Assembly: GCF_020283565.1 (NCBI RefSeq)
Contig: NC_060059.1
Location: forward strand, 41,470,338-41,534,337
Length of the DNA: 64,000 bases
Origin: Trifolium pratense
Taxonomy: Eukaryota; Streptophyta; Magnoliopsida; Fabales; Fabaceae
Direction of reading: 5' to 3'
Part shown: piece after piece, positions 36,417 to 46,869 of the stretch
How positions within the stretch are numbered: position 1 is the stretch's first letter
Layout of the letters: each line of letters opens with the position of its first letter
The notes under the pieces: model-generated
Databases searched by the model: none
Told to the model about the DNA's origin: nothing
The model's input: the letters and a program-made list of their open reading frames with translations, nothing else
Translations under genes and position numbers: made by a program

Positions 36417-37115
36417 CTATTGCCAAAGCAGAGCAAGTACCACGCAGAAAATAACAAACATCAGCAGCCTCTTCAGATAATAATCTTGTTGGCCTTGACC
36501 TATGTGCGGAGGATATCTATGAACATGGCCACCATGAAATGAATTAGAAAATCCATAAGGGAAACCAGCTGCTCCGCCATACATGGCTCCACCGTGAAAT
36601 CCATGCATCTGAAAGTTGAATAAAGATGGTATAAAACTGCCAAATCCTGCAGAAAATGTGAAATTCCCAAATCTTGCCGTTGTTGCTGGTGCAAATCCTC
36701 CCAGTCCACCCAATCCACCTGTGAATCCAAATCCATGTTGAGAAAAAGGATTTGATTCAGGTGGAGGAGCAGTTTCAGGTCTCTGACCAGCAGGGCGATG
36801 AGGGATATTAACACCGGGAATAGATTTCGATCTTGGATCAGTTGACGTCTTTCCTCTCCCATATAAAGGAACCAACTTCTCCTCCTCAATCATTGCCTTA
36901 CAAACTGGGCATTCTCGTGACTGTGAGTGAAAATGAAGCCATTTGTAAAGACAAGGCCAGCAGAAAAGATGACCACACAAAGTAATAATAGGATCTTGTG
37001 CTAAGTCAAAGCAAATGTTGCATTCAAAATTGCCAGCATCATTGTTATTATTATTGCTCGAGTAGGGAGGGCTTGGGGGTGACCTGCTTGTTGATTCCCC
37101 AAACCCACTTGCCAT
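36417..37115 (-). CDS. RMA/RNF5-like membrane-anchored RING E3 ligase
   Basis: A 232-residue E3 ubiquitin ligase of the RMA/RNF185 group, expected to sit in the ER membrane and act in protein quality control. The C3HC4 RING is complete: C32, C35, C47, H49, C52, C55, C69 and C72. The middle is Gly/Phe/His-rich (about 125-205). A hydrophobic tail (about 214-231) forms a single C-terminal membrane anchor. The ATG directly follows a splice acceptor (ACAG|ATGG), and a 5' UTR intron spans 37116-37975 with its donor in TTCAG|GTTCG. The N-terminus has serine and asparagine runs. The neighbours (GATL, ELO, LPAT) match the context of the Arabidopsis RING genes At1g19310 and At1g74990, from memory. Confidence 0.92.
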   Translation of the reverse strand: MASGFGESTSRSPPSPPYSSNNNNNDAGNFECNICFDLAQDPIITLCGHLFCWPCLYKWLHFHSQSRECPVCKAMIEEEKLVPLYGRGKTSTDPRSKSIPGVNIPHRPAGQRPETAPPPESNPFSQHGFGFTGGLGGLGGFAPATTARFGNFTFSAGFGSFIPSLFNFQMHGFHGGAMYGGAAGFPYGFSNSFHGGHVHRYPPHIGQGQQDYYLKRLLMFVIFCVVLALLWQ

Positions 37116-37975
37116 CTGTCAAATAAAATCCCAACATCAGATTACGGACTTGTTAGAATAAACAGTTTAATTAAGCACTTATAGCATGAAGCACTTGTCA
37201 TATAAGTACTTATGTATAAACTATTTCTATAACAAAAGATAAAATAAATTCAAATGGTTTTCATATAAGCTGAAAACAACTTATGAACATTTTTCACATT
37301 GTTTTCATAAACTCTCCCAAATAGTCTCACAAGCTATGAAGCACATACACTCCTCAGATTAGGTGTGTCCCGACACATGATTATATTGAATTATGTCATT
37401 TTTCTCAAATTATTATCGGTGTTGACGTGTCAGTGTCTGTGTTGTATCTGTGCGTCATTGCTCACAACTCACAAGTGCTTGTCAGTAAATAAGCTCAAAT
37501 AAGTCAATCAATAATGTCATGCATGACGGTTCTTGCACATAAAAACTCAATTCTGTCTAAAAACATTAGATCTACCATCTACACATATTGCTAAGTCAAA
37601 TTATTCAATCATTTAAACTTTAAAAGCATCAACAGTAGGTTAAGTAATCCATAGTTTCATTTTCATACATGATGAAATCATGAAGCTATGAATGTTATAG
37701 AGAATAAGAAAAATTTAGGGACAACCTCAATTTGATGAGAATTTAGCAAAATCAACACGAAACGAAGGTCCAATTCAAATTGAAAAACTCAAAATCATAA
37801 CCCTAACTCAAATTTCAATTTAAACATTTAGACAACGATTTTCAAACAAAAATTGGAATTATCTGCATGAATGAAATCAAAGGTTTATAAGTTAAGAAAA
37901 TTAAAAAATCAAATTGCATAAAAATAATAATAATAAATAAATGTAATGATCGCAGATTGAGAAGAAGTTACGAAC
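37116..37975 (-). other. Intron in the 5' UTR of the RING gene
   Basis: Read on the minus strand, TTCAG|GTTCGTAA (exon end 37976) and TTTGACAG (37118-37116) delimit an 860-bp intron. It ends exactly before the ATG. It includes AT-rich MITE-like AACTTATGAACA/ATAAACT sequence near 37190-37330. The noncoding first exon lies around 37976-38030. Confidence 0.7.
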
Positions 37976-38640
37976 CTGAAGAAACGATAGATCTTTTGTT
38001 GAAGTCAAAACCTCGAAAGAGAAAATAATGAGTTATTATTATTTGGATGGATTTTTATTATTTTTTCACGTGATGCGAAGGGTAAAAGAACAGAGCGTAA
38101 ATGGAAATAAATGATGATTTTATATTTTACTATGGTACCGTTTGTGCGGTTTTTTTAGGTGTAAAGGTTTTTTTAATCATAAAGTTTGAAATAATAAATT
38201 TTTAACTAAAATTAAAATTATTTGATAAATTTTACTTTTTTTTTAATAAAAAAATAATTAAAATTTGTTGTTTTATTATAATATGGTTAAAAGATATGTT
38301 TAATAATATATTATAATTTTTCCTAAAATATAAAAGTTGTTTTTGTTTTTTACTATAATTTTTAAAAATTATTGTTTGCCTTACTTTTAAGTAAAAAGAA
38401 GAGAAAAAAAAATTAGCTCAAACGGTACCTATGTTTAAGATTGTTTCTTCTTTCATTGTAAAAAAAAAAAATAAAATCATTCAATTTAGTTCTGATACCA
38501 AGTGATTCCAGTTCATCATGATGACAGTTGTGGGATTGACTCATAGTCCTCCTTACCGAATTCAGTTTCAATTACTACTTAACCGGCCAACTAACTTGAT
38601 TCTTTCTATATTTTTAAATTAACAACGGTGTTATTTTTTA

Positions 38641-38971
38641 GGCTTAATTAGTAAAATAATATTTTTTTGGTTTCACATTGGTCCCTTAAAGAAAAAAGGA
38701 TAGAATAGGTTCCTTAAAGAAAAAATGTCTGAATAGAGTTCCCTTAAAGACATATCCGTGAATCAGATTGGTCCCTTAAAGACATCTCCGTTAATCAGTT
38801 TGGTCCTCGAAAAAATGGACGGAAAAAAGACCAAACCGATTAACGGATATGTCTTTAAAGGACCTATTCGGATATTTTTTTTCTTTAAGAACTTATTCGG
38901 ACATTTTTTTTCTTTAAGGGACCAATGTGAAACTAAAAATATCTTTAAGGGACTATTTTACTAATTAAACC
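38641..38971. mobile_element. GGTCCCTTAAAG foldback element, copy 2
   Basis: A 331-bp element with ends GGCTTAATTAGTAAAAT and ATTTTACTAATTAAACC and a perfect 9-bp duplication TATTTTTTA (38632-38640 and 38972-38980). Its arms repeat the GGTCCCTTAAAGA unit as in copy 1. It is non-coding; the open frame on the plus strand is a by-product of the inverted repeat. Confidence 0.9.
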
Positions 38972-39153
38972 TATTTTTTATATAGAAATGATGACTTTCC
39001 ACGTGGTGGTTAGCTATTGGTTACTTGTGGTAGTTTTAGTATTGCCAACGCAAAGCATTAAACCATTTTGATTGTAAATTCCAACCAACTACCAAGTATA
39101 GTAAGTACTATCTACACATACATTATTTTAGTTTTTAGTTTTTTTTTTACTTC

Positions 39154-39245
39154 AAAGTAGCTCAGTGGATTCTCATACATTTAAATATAGAGAAATGTAT
39201 AATCTGAGGTTCGAATTTCAGCTATGTCCCTGGAAGCTACCATTT
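39154..39245 (+). mobile_element. tRNA-derived SINE-like sequence
   Basis: AAGTAGCTCAGTGG matches a pol III A box and GGTTCGAATTTC, about 45 bp on, matches a B box. The order and spacing fit a tRNA-derived SINE head. There is no tRNA fold downstream, so it is not a functional tRNA gene. Confidence 0.55.
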
Positions 39246-39531
39246 GAGCTATCACATTATTTTAGTTTCTAACTGTTGCCATGGAAAAATGTTAAGTAAA
39301 TACCGGAACCTCTCCATTTATTTCCCTTTGATTGTTTAACAAGTAACTATAAGTACTAGTTAGCAAAATCTTTTTTAAAACATGTGACTGTGTGACTAAA
39401 AATGTTCAACCACTATCTTGACAAAATATGCCGGTGAAATTGTTAAGTGGAACTCTCTCTTACACACTTGTGTGAGTTTTGAATTTAAATTTGAATGAAA
39501 GTATTTAATATAGTAATATTATGGTCCGTTT

Positions 39532-40441
39532 GGTGCGCAGGATAGAATAGTGACAGGATAGGATATACAACAGGATGGTGATAGGATAGAATATCAGCAG
39601 GATAACAGTTATCATCAGTTATCCTATCATGTGTTTGGTGCACACAGGATAACAAACATGATAACTATTATATCATATTTTTAATACATATTTGTTCATA
39701 CCAATATGATAAGATACATAACATATTTAAATGACAAAATTACCCTCGTAAAACAATTGTTATTTGTTAAAAATTATATTGTAATACTTTGAATTTTATA
39801 AATAAAAATATAAATAAGTAATTGTACAAAAAGAAAAAGTAATCAAATAACTTTAAATTTTAAATACAAATCATGAGAAAATAAACAAATTAAGTTTTTT
39901 ATATGAATCATGATCAAATAAATAACTCAATTATACATGTTAGATAAGCTAAATAAATATATGATATATGTAAATAATAAAACTACCATTGCAAAAGAAT
40001 TATATTTAAGTTGTTATTAAATTTAAATTAATATTCTTATTTTGCAATTTTTTAATAATTATTTTAATTTAAAATATTGTAATTTTAGGAGAATTTTGAT
40101 TTTTTAGATTATATAAATTACAAAATTACCCTTGTGAGAAAATCACATATATATTTAAAAATTAATTATTTTATTATTAATTTACTATCAAATTATTTTA
40201 TTAATTTTCAATTTTTTATTTTAAAATATATTTTATAGAATAAATCAACGATTTTTTTTCTTATCCTATCCTGCTGGTAACCCAGCTCAAATTCAGGATA
40301 AGGATTTTAACTAGAGAAACATGATAGGATAAGCTCCAGGATTAACTTATCATATCCTGTTGTGTCACCAAACACTGGATTGAGACAGGATATGATATAG
40401 TTATCCTATCATGTCTCTTATCCTGTGCACCAAACGGACCC
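39532..40441. mobile_element. PIF/Harbinger-like non-autonomous element
   Basis: A 910-bp element with terminal repeats TGGTCCGTTTGGTGCGCAGG and CCTGTGCACCAAACGGACCC. TTA flanks both sides (39529-39531 and 40442-40444), the 3-bp duplication typical of PIF/Harbinger. Multiple copies of AGGATA or TATCCT crowd both ends (39540-39610, 40258-40430). The AT-rich middle has no transposase. Confidence 0.8.
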
Positions 40442-40792
40442 TTAGTATTTGTTAGTTGAATTATATCTTGCGGATATTAAATGGATAATATTATTTAGAT
40501 AAAATATTTTTAAAAAAAAACTTACAAAGCATCGCATTGTACCAATTTACTTAATTAAAATTCATTAAATTTAAGTTATTAGATTTAGTCTAGCAATAAG
40601 GAATTTACAGTAGTATGTTATGGATTCTGAGTTCGATCCTAAAGACTTTAACTCTATTGTAAACAAATAAAATTATCAAATTTATCTTAACTCTATTATA
40701 ATTATAATTTAAGGTATCGCTCTCACATTCACAATGATGAAATGCTCTCCACTCCAACCTAGTAATATCCATAAATCAAATATATCTTATAA

Positions 40793-40982
40793 GCACCCGA
40801 ATTTGCTACAGCTTGATTTTCACGCAGTTCAACATAATAACAAATCTAAACCATTGATGTGAGATTGGACGGTCTAGATCATATAATCAAATCACACATT
40901 AAAACAATCTCAACCCTCGATTTAAATCGGACGACTGTGAGCTATAACTGCGTCACACAGTTACGACGGGAAATCCAACTCC
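40793..40982. mobile_element. ~190-bp Mutator-type MITE, copy 3
   Basis: A 190-bp element between perfect 9-bp duplications ATCTTATAA (40784-40792 and 40983-40991). It contains GAGATTGGACGGTCTAGATC and AAATCGGACGACTGTGAG, the inverted family motif, and CGCAGTT words near the ends. The terminal bases are more diverged than in the other two copies. Confidence 0.7.
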
Positions 40983-41708
40983 ATCTTATAACATAGTGTG
41001 TACCATTAATATTATATTCACCTCAACAAAAACATGGTAAAACAAAAAGGAAAAAGAAAATTGATGAGCAATATGCTTTGATTTCTAATCTCATTCAAAA
41101 AACGAGTCAAAACTATAAAATATAAAGAATCACTACAAAACTTTAGCATGTTGATTATTATATTGTTAGTTTTGGACTGTCGGCTCACCTCATCAATAAA
41201 ACCGAGTATGCAATGCCAAGCAACGCGTTGAATGCATGCCTTAATTTTTTAAGCATTATGTCCCACACCCATCACAATGATGCTACTAAGAAAGATAGAT
41301 AAAAAGGTAATTGCCCAATCAATATATAACATTCATGTAGCCACCCAAAAAATATATATATTTCAATTCTCACAAGTCTTCTTCATAGTTCATGCACTAC
41401 ATCACAAGACATTATAATACTTATAGCTAGACTTGACAAAAGTTTGTTTCATTCTTAGTCTAAATTATATTCCACATACTAATATCAAAATCAACAACTA
41501 CCCATCCATTATTTTTCCATACTCCAAATTCTTCCACCTACCATACAAAACAAGACAAACCCACTTGCAAGACTTGAACAAACATACACAAGACACACAT
41601 TTTTCCCCATTCAACTCTTAAGTTTTATTGCAAACAACATTTTGTTGCAAAGTTTAGTCCCAAAAAAAAATTATTTGATTGCTAATGAAATTCCAGATTA
41701 TAGAGAGC

Positions 41709-42563
41709 ATGAAATATTGGCTAATAGACCATCCAACCATAGTTTGGTTCCGATGGAGTCCTAGCCAATCATGGGGCTCCACGTGGCCATTCCTTGTCAC
41801 TGCCATCGCCACTTATATAACGGCTGCACTCACACTACACGTCATCCTTAACATCTTCAAACGCCGACGCGCTGTCCCACTAGGACCCATTCCCGCCATA
41901 CACTACCTCATTATGTCACTAATCTCCGCCACAATTTTCACCGGCATACTATTCTCTGCGGCTGCAGAACTCCGTGACACACGGTGGCTACTCCGGCGAA
42001 CTAAAACCACCCCTTTTGAATGGTTCCTCTGTTTCCCACTTGGTATTCGCCCCTCAGGTCGCGTTTTCTTTTGGTCTTACGCTTTCTACCTCTCTCGGTT
42101 TCTCCATTTATTTCGAACGTTCTTTGTCATTCTCCGTCACCGGAAACTCTCATTTTTCCGGCTGTTCAACAACTCCATTCTCTTGCTTAGTTCTTTTCTA
42201 TGGCTTGAATTTTCACAGTCTTTTCAAGTTTTGGGGATTCTGTTTTCTACTTCGGTTTATTGTTTGGTTTATGGATTTAGATTTTGGATTGAAATTGGGT
42301 TACCAAGTAAGAATTTTTTGTTTACAGTGAATTGTCAAATGATTTTGTTGGGTTGTAATTTGGTTTGTCATGTTGGAGTTCTTTGGTTGCATTTGTTGAG
42401 AGGTGGGTGTAATGGATTTGGAGCTTGGATTTTCAATTCTGTGTTGAATGCTGCTATTCTTTTTCTCTTTTTGAAGTCCTATGTCAATGTGCATTGCCAA
42501 AAGAAGAAGAATAGCACCGCTAGTAGTACTTGTGACGAAGGTTTTAAATTGCGGTCACAATAA
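41709..42563 (+). CDS. ELO/HOS3-like fatty acid elongase-family membrane protein
   Basis: This is a multi-pass ER protein of the GNS1/SUR4 (ELO) family, elongation of fatty acids protein 3-like. The single-exon frame opens at 41679, with in-frame ATGs at 41679, 41685 and 41709; I prefer 41709 because MKYWLIDHPT aligns with the usual family start. About six to seven hydrophobic segments are seen. Family landmarks (numbered from 41679) are RDTRWL (99-104), FEWFLCFPLG (113-122), SYAFYLSRFLHLFRTFF (133-149), FLWLEFSQS (173-181) and VYGFRFW. The catalytic histidine box HXXHH, expected just before that fourth segment, reads RLFNN at 161-165, so ordinary ELO condensing activity is doubtful. The last residues run into a repeat-like 'TTTTAAATTGCGGTC' sequence that recurs in variant form 100 bp downstream. 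Confidence 0.88.
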   Translation: MKYWLIDHPTIVWFRWSPSQSWGSTWPFLVTAIATYITAALTLHVILNIFKRRRAVPLGPIPAIHYLIMSLISATIFTGILFSAAAELRDTRWLLRRTKTTPFEWFLCFPLGIRPSGRVFFWSYAFYLSRFLHLFRTFFVILRHRKLSFFRLFNNSILLLSSFLWLEFSQSFQVLGILFSTSVYCLVYGFRFWIEIGLPSKNFLFTVNCQMILLGCNLVCHVGVLWLHLLRGGCNGFGAWIFNSVLNAAILFLFLKSYVNVHCQKKKNSTASSTCDEGFKLRSQ

Positions 42564-43255
42564 CAATTGAGGTTGTGTCGCAATATAATCTTTGATATTG
42601 CAGAGAATTGTGTTTAAATGGAGTTGAATACAGCCTCAATCGCTTTGATGTCATGGTTTAAGTCGCGGCCGCAAAACCAATTGAAGTTGGGTCTAGTAAA
42701 ATGAGCTAGTCTCATGAACCAACCAAAATTTGAAACTTAGTTAAAGTTAAGGGAATTTATGGAAAATTTTATTGGTGAGGCAAATACTTAGAACTTGGTT
42801 TCCGTTGATGTAAATTTTGGTCTTGAGCTTTTTGATGCTTTAGTTTAATTAGGCTCACCTTTGTCTCTTTGAAAATGTTGAGACAAGGAATTGGATACAT
42901 CATACATAACATATTTCACATACTTTGTAAAGCTTTAATTGATGATTTTCTAATTGAAATTATATAAATATTCAGTGCAGTAAAAAAGTAAACTGCAAAA
43001 AATGAACATGGTTTGTTTATTACTCGTACCAAGTCTGTGATTTTTGTGTGAAAACTGGCGTGGGAGGAGTAATCACAAGAGAACCAATATGGACACTAAA
43101 ATATTTTTTTCCAATGCGGGTTGCAATGCGGGCCGGTTTCAGTTCGAGTGTCACAGCAACAATGATAACAGATAACTATCAAAGTGGCTCTCCCACTTAA
43201 ATAGCCAATTTTTGTTCCATAAATTATGTTAAATTTAGTATTTTTTTTAAAAAAA
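42564..43255. other. 3' region of the ELO gene, no gene seen
   Basis: Contains two diverged copies of a GCGGTCACAA/GCGGCCGCAA-containing word (42550-42600 and 42665-42690). No further feature is seen before the transposon. Confidence 0.5.
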
Positions 43256-43264
43256 AATGTTAAA

Positions 43265-43406
43265 GGGTAAATGATCATTTACCCCCTGCAAAATAAGCGA
43301 ATTTTCGTTTACCCCCTGTGCAGATTTTTTTTCTGTTTACCCCCCTGCAAAACATAGATTCCCTCATTTTGCCCCCCGGGTGTACAGCAGGACATGTGAC
43401 TGTGCA
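43265..43406 (+). repeat. Left terminal inverted repeat of the MULE
   Basis: A 142-bp repeat with three C-rich subrepeats at about 43283, 43309 and 43339, and a fourth variant, GCCCCCCGGG, at about 43371. It ends TGACTGTGCA, after which the element continues on this side only. Confidence 0.9.
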
Positions 43407-44057
43407 CATATGCTGACGTGGCTTGTACGCGTGGAAAAATTTTTTTATATTTTTTTAAAAAATTCCACATAAGATAATATATTATTTTTTTAAAAAAAAA
43501 TTCCTAAAATAAATAAAAAAAAAAAACGAATTTTTTTATTTTGCATCAAAAATAAAGATTTACTCCAAGATTTACTCCCAAATAAAATTAATTTTTAAAA
43601 TAAAAATTTTAAAGATTTATTTTCAAATCTTTTTTAATTAAAAAAAAATAGAATCTTTATTTTTTTAAAAACAAAACTTTACTTTTTTCTGCATAATTTA
43701 GTGTTGCTGATATAGTGCAAGCAAAGGTTGCTGCATAATTAAATATCACATAAGAATTGAAACTTAAAGTGAATAACTTCGTTACAAAAAAAATTTGCTG
43801 CAGATTTAGTGCAAAATAGCACATAAGAATTTCATAATATAGTGCATAATATCATTACATGATTCCAAAAAGAGCATATATAGTGCAAAATTCATTACAT
43901 GATTTCAAAAGAGGTGCATCAGTCATTCCAAAATGGCACATAAAGTGCATCACTGATTACATAATGAAAAACATAAGTCATTACTAATTAACATCATAAC
44001 TACTTTGAAATTTTGTTCCAAGACTTCATAGCTCTAAAACAGGTTTCAAGCTTTGAT

Positions 44058-46060
44058 TCATTTCCCAGGACCTATAGTTGGTTTTTTAACCCAATTAGCC
44101 TTCTGCCTTTCACTTTGTCTTCTTTTCTCAGGTTCAACCATTGTAGTTTTTTTCTTGACAGTTTTGGCCTTGTCCTTGACTGGCATATCCTTTACTGCAT
44201 TGTCCTTCACAGATTTGGCCTTCTTTGGAATATCATCATGATTGATTTCAGGAACTGTTGCCATAACTTCATCAGGTATTTCATCAAAAAAACTCTGACT
44301 AGCATCAATGACAGCTTCAACTTGACTCTGACTAGCATCAATCACAACTTCAGTGGTTGCAATTGGTTCAGCAATTTCAGTGTTTGCAGTGTCTTGCTTG
44401 GATTCACTGTTTGTATTATCTTTGCCTCTTGGTTGTTTTCTCTACAGTAAAGATGTTTAATGAGAGTGGAAAGTGAAAAAGATTAAAACATGAAAGTGGA
44501 AAGTGGAAAAGTAAGTTTATTTACCTTTCTGTTCATTGCTTCTGGGTCTTGAGTCTTGCTTTTACATGTTGCTGCATTGTGCTTAAAACTATTACATGTG
44601 GTACATCTATATTTTACACCTCTTTTCCTCTTCCTAACACCATCCTCATCAAATTCTCTAATTCTCACCTTCTTTGGCCTACCTGGACCAGTTTTGTAAA
44701 TAGGTGGCAAAATTTCTGGTCGCTCTTCAGCATTTTCAGGTTCAGGCCACATGTCCATACCATTTATAGTACTCACACCAAAACCATAACAAAGTGCATA
44801 TTTTTCCTTTGTATAATAGTGATCTACAAAGTCTGAAGGGTTTTGTTTCCTATAACCTAGTGCAGCAATAGCATGTCTACATGGAATCCCAATCAATTCC
44901 CAAAAATTACAACTACAAGTTTTTTTGGCAATATCAACTTTAAACTGTTGACCATTAAATTGATGTGCAACTTGAAATTCTTCATCTATGGACCAAGTTG
45001 TAATCCATTGACCACTCATATAGACCTCTTTATCTAACCTTCTCATAGGCATGGGCATGATTCTATGTTGCCATTTCTCTAACTTGGTGGTAGAGGTTGC
45101 CATCCTATTCATAAGGTAAGTTCTAATCCATTCACACATGGTCAATATAGGCTTATCCCTAGCAACTAAGATAGTGGCATTAAATGACTCAGATATGTTG
45201 TTCATCAAAACATCACATTTTGAATAATAAGAAAATGCATGCTTACACCAATTTTTTGTGGGAACTGCCATTAACCAGTCCCAAGCTTTCTTATCAAGAG
45301 CCTTAAGTTCATTCATCTTCTGCAACCAGCCTTGATAGTAAGTTGCCTTAGCAGCTCCCATCATCAAATCTCTAATATGAGTTCCTCCTCCAAATTTCTT
45401 CTTAAAGTTTGCATATAGGTGCCTGAGACATAATCTGTGCTCAATACTATCAAACATTTCTTGAAACACAGCTATCAATCCCTGCAAAAAAACCAAATAC
45501 AACCCAACAAAACAACCACTTAATATAACCAATAAAACAATCACTTAATTTAAAATTAGGAAACATGAATTCATTTTTACCTTTTGCTGATCTGAGATAA
45601 AAACATATCTCTTATCTTGTCCAATATCTTCCATCAACAACTGGAGAAACCATCTCCAGCTCTCCTTAGTTTCTGTCTCAACAACCCCAAAAGCCAATGG
45701 AAAGTATTGGTCATTAGGATCCCTACCAACAGCTATCAGAAGTTGGCCACCATATTTTGTCTTTAGGTGACACCCATCAACTCCAATAAAAGGTCTACAT
45801 CCATGGATGAAACCCTTTTTACTACCCTCGAAGCAAAAGTAGAAAGAACTAAACCTTGGTAATAAAGATGGAGCTGGTCTTTCAACATTAATCTTGATGG
45901 TATTACCATTGGAAACCCTTCTTAACTCATCTGCATACCTCCATAGCATAGCATACTGATTGTTAGCATCTCCATCAAGAAGTGTTGTTGCTATCTTTTT
46001 TGCTCTCATTGCTCTTCCAATTGTAATACCCACAGAGTAATTTATTCGTATGTCTTGCAT
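44058..46060 (-). CDS. MULE transposase (MURA/FAR1-related), N-terminally truncated
   Basis: Three exons on the minus strand: 46060-45581, 45481-44525 and 44441-44058. They are joined by a 99-bp intron (AAAAG|GTAAAA to TTGCAG) and an 83-bp intron, phases consistent, giving 606 codons plus stop without internal stops. Exon 1 has FIGVDGCHLK, the first catalytic Asp of the MULE DDE domain; VFISDQQK plus exon 2 GLIAVF gives the second. Exon 2 carries a SWIM zinc finger (CSC at about 349-351, then C361 and H363) and a CCHC knuckle (CTTCNSFKHNAATC). Exon 3 is a Lys/Glu-rich tail. Mutator transposases usually have an N-terminal DNA-binding part of 100-250 residues; here the frame opens about 10 bp inside the terminal repeat, so that part is missing. 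The ATG at 46060 may not be a true start. Catalysis may be possible but DNA recognition probably is not. Confidence 0.88.
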
Positions 46061-46070
46061 TATATCTCAT

Positions 46071-46211
46071 TGCACAGTCACATGTCCTGCTGTACACCCG
46101 GGGGCAAAATGAGGGAATCTATGTTTTGCAGGGGGTAAACAGAAAAAAAATCTGCACAGGGGGTAAACGAAAATTCGCTTATTTTGCAGGGGGGTAAATG
46201 ATCATTTACCC
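46071..46211 (-). repeat. Right terminal inverted repeat of the MULE
   Basis: Inverted copy of the left repeat, 141 bp, differing by a few single bases. Its inner border at 46071 lies only about 10 bp from the transposase ATG at 46060. Confidence 0.9.
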
Positions 46212-46275
46212 AATGTTAAATTATAGTTTAAGGCATTTCACAAGTGATATAAATGCAAAAGCCAAACTAAGCAAA

Positions 46276-46860
46276 TCAATTTATCAGGTCTTCATGGAGA
46301 TGTCACACTTACTATTAATTTTCATGGTCATCTTTAGAAGGCTGTCTGCCTTTTATGTTGGTGAATTTTTGTCCTCTTGTTGGTTAGATTATGAAAATTT
46401 AATTCCTGCAATAAGAGAAAGAAATTAGTAAGTTTTCCAGAAGTTTTCAGTTAATCAATCTTGTGAGACCATCCAGTAAGTGTGTATTCTCACAATTGTT
46501 AATTTTCATTGTCATCTTTAGAATCACATGGGTAAGATTATATGCCACTAATGTTGGTGAACTCATGCCCTCTTGTTGGTTAGATTATGAAAGATTCGAT
46601 CTCTGCAATTTAAAGAGAAGAAATTAGTATGTTTTCCGGTTAATCAATCTTATAAGATCTGTTTTTTGTCAAAACAAAAATCTTATGAGACCATCCAGTA
46701 AGTGTGTCTTCTCACAGTTCTTAATTTCAACAGTCATCTTTAGAATCACATGGGTAAGATTGTCTGTCATTTATGTTGGTGAACTTCTGTCCTCTTGTTG
46801 TTTAGATTATGAACGATTCAATCCTTATAACTTAAAAGAGAAAAAATTAGTAATTTGCTT
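46276..46860. repeat. Three diverged ~200-bp tandem units
   Basis: Three units share 'TTTTCAT(G/T)GTCATCTTTAGAA', 'TATGTTGGTGAA(C/T)TT', 'CCTCTTGTTG.TTAGATTATGAA' and, between units, GAGACCATCCAGTAAGTGTGT. The AGATTATGAA word falls at about 46386, 46583 and 46806. No protein family is seen in them. Confidence 0.8.
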
Positions 46861-46869
46861 TGAATCCAC

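Larger units (their letters stand above)
43265..46211. mobile_element. Mutator-like element (MULE) with transposase
   Basis: A 2947-bp element with a perfect 9-bp target duplication AATGTTAAA (43256-43264 and 46212-46220). Terminal inverted repeats are 43265-43406 and 46071-46211 and begin GGGTAAATGATCATTTACCC. Each contains three subrepeats of ACCCCC(C)TG(C/T)(A/G). Inside is a three-exon minus-strand transposase gene and, to its left, an AT-rich spacer (about 43440-44050). The left repeat continues inward into CTGACGTGGC and GTACGCGTGG, but the right repeat stops at TGTGCA. The two ends are therefore asymmetric and the right inner part is missing. Confidence 0.95.

Noticed and set aside
36500..36889. 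129-codon minus-strand frame
   Set aside because: Alternative frame inside the RING gene.
39154..39245. Possible tRNA gene
   Set aside because: A and B boxes are present, but acceptor stem pairing and a full cloverleaf are not; SINE-like instead.
44549..44836. Plus-strand frames within the MULE
   Set aside because: Antisense to transposase exons 2 and 3.
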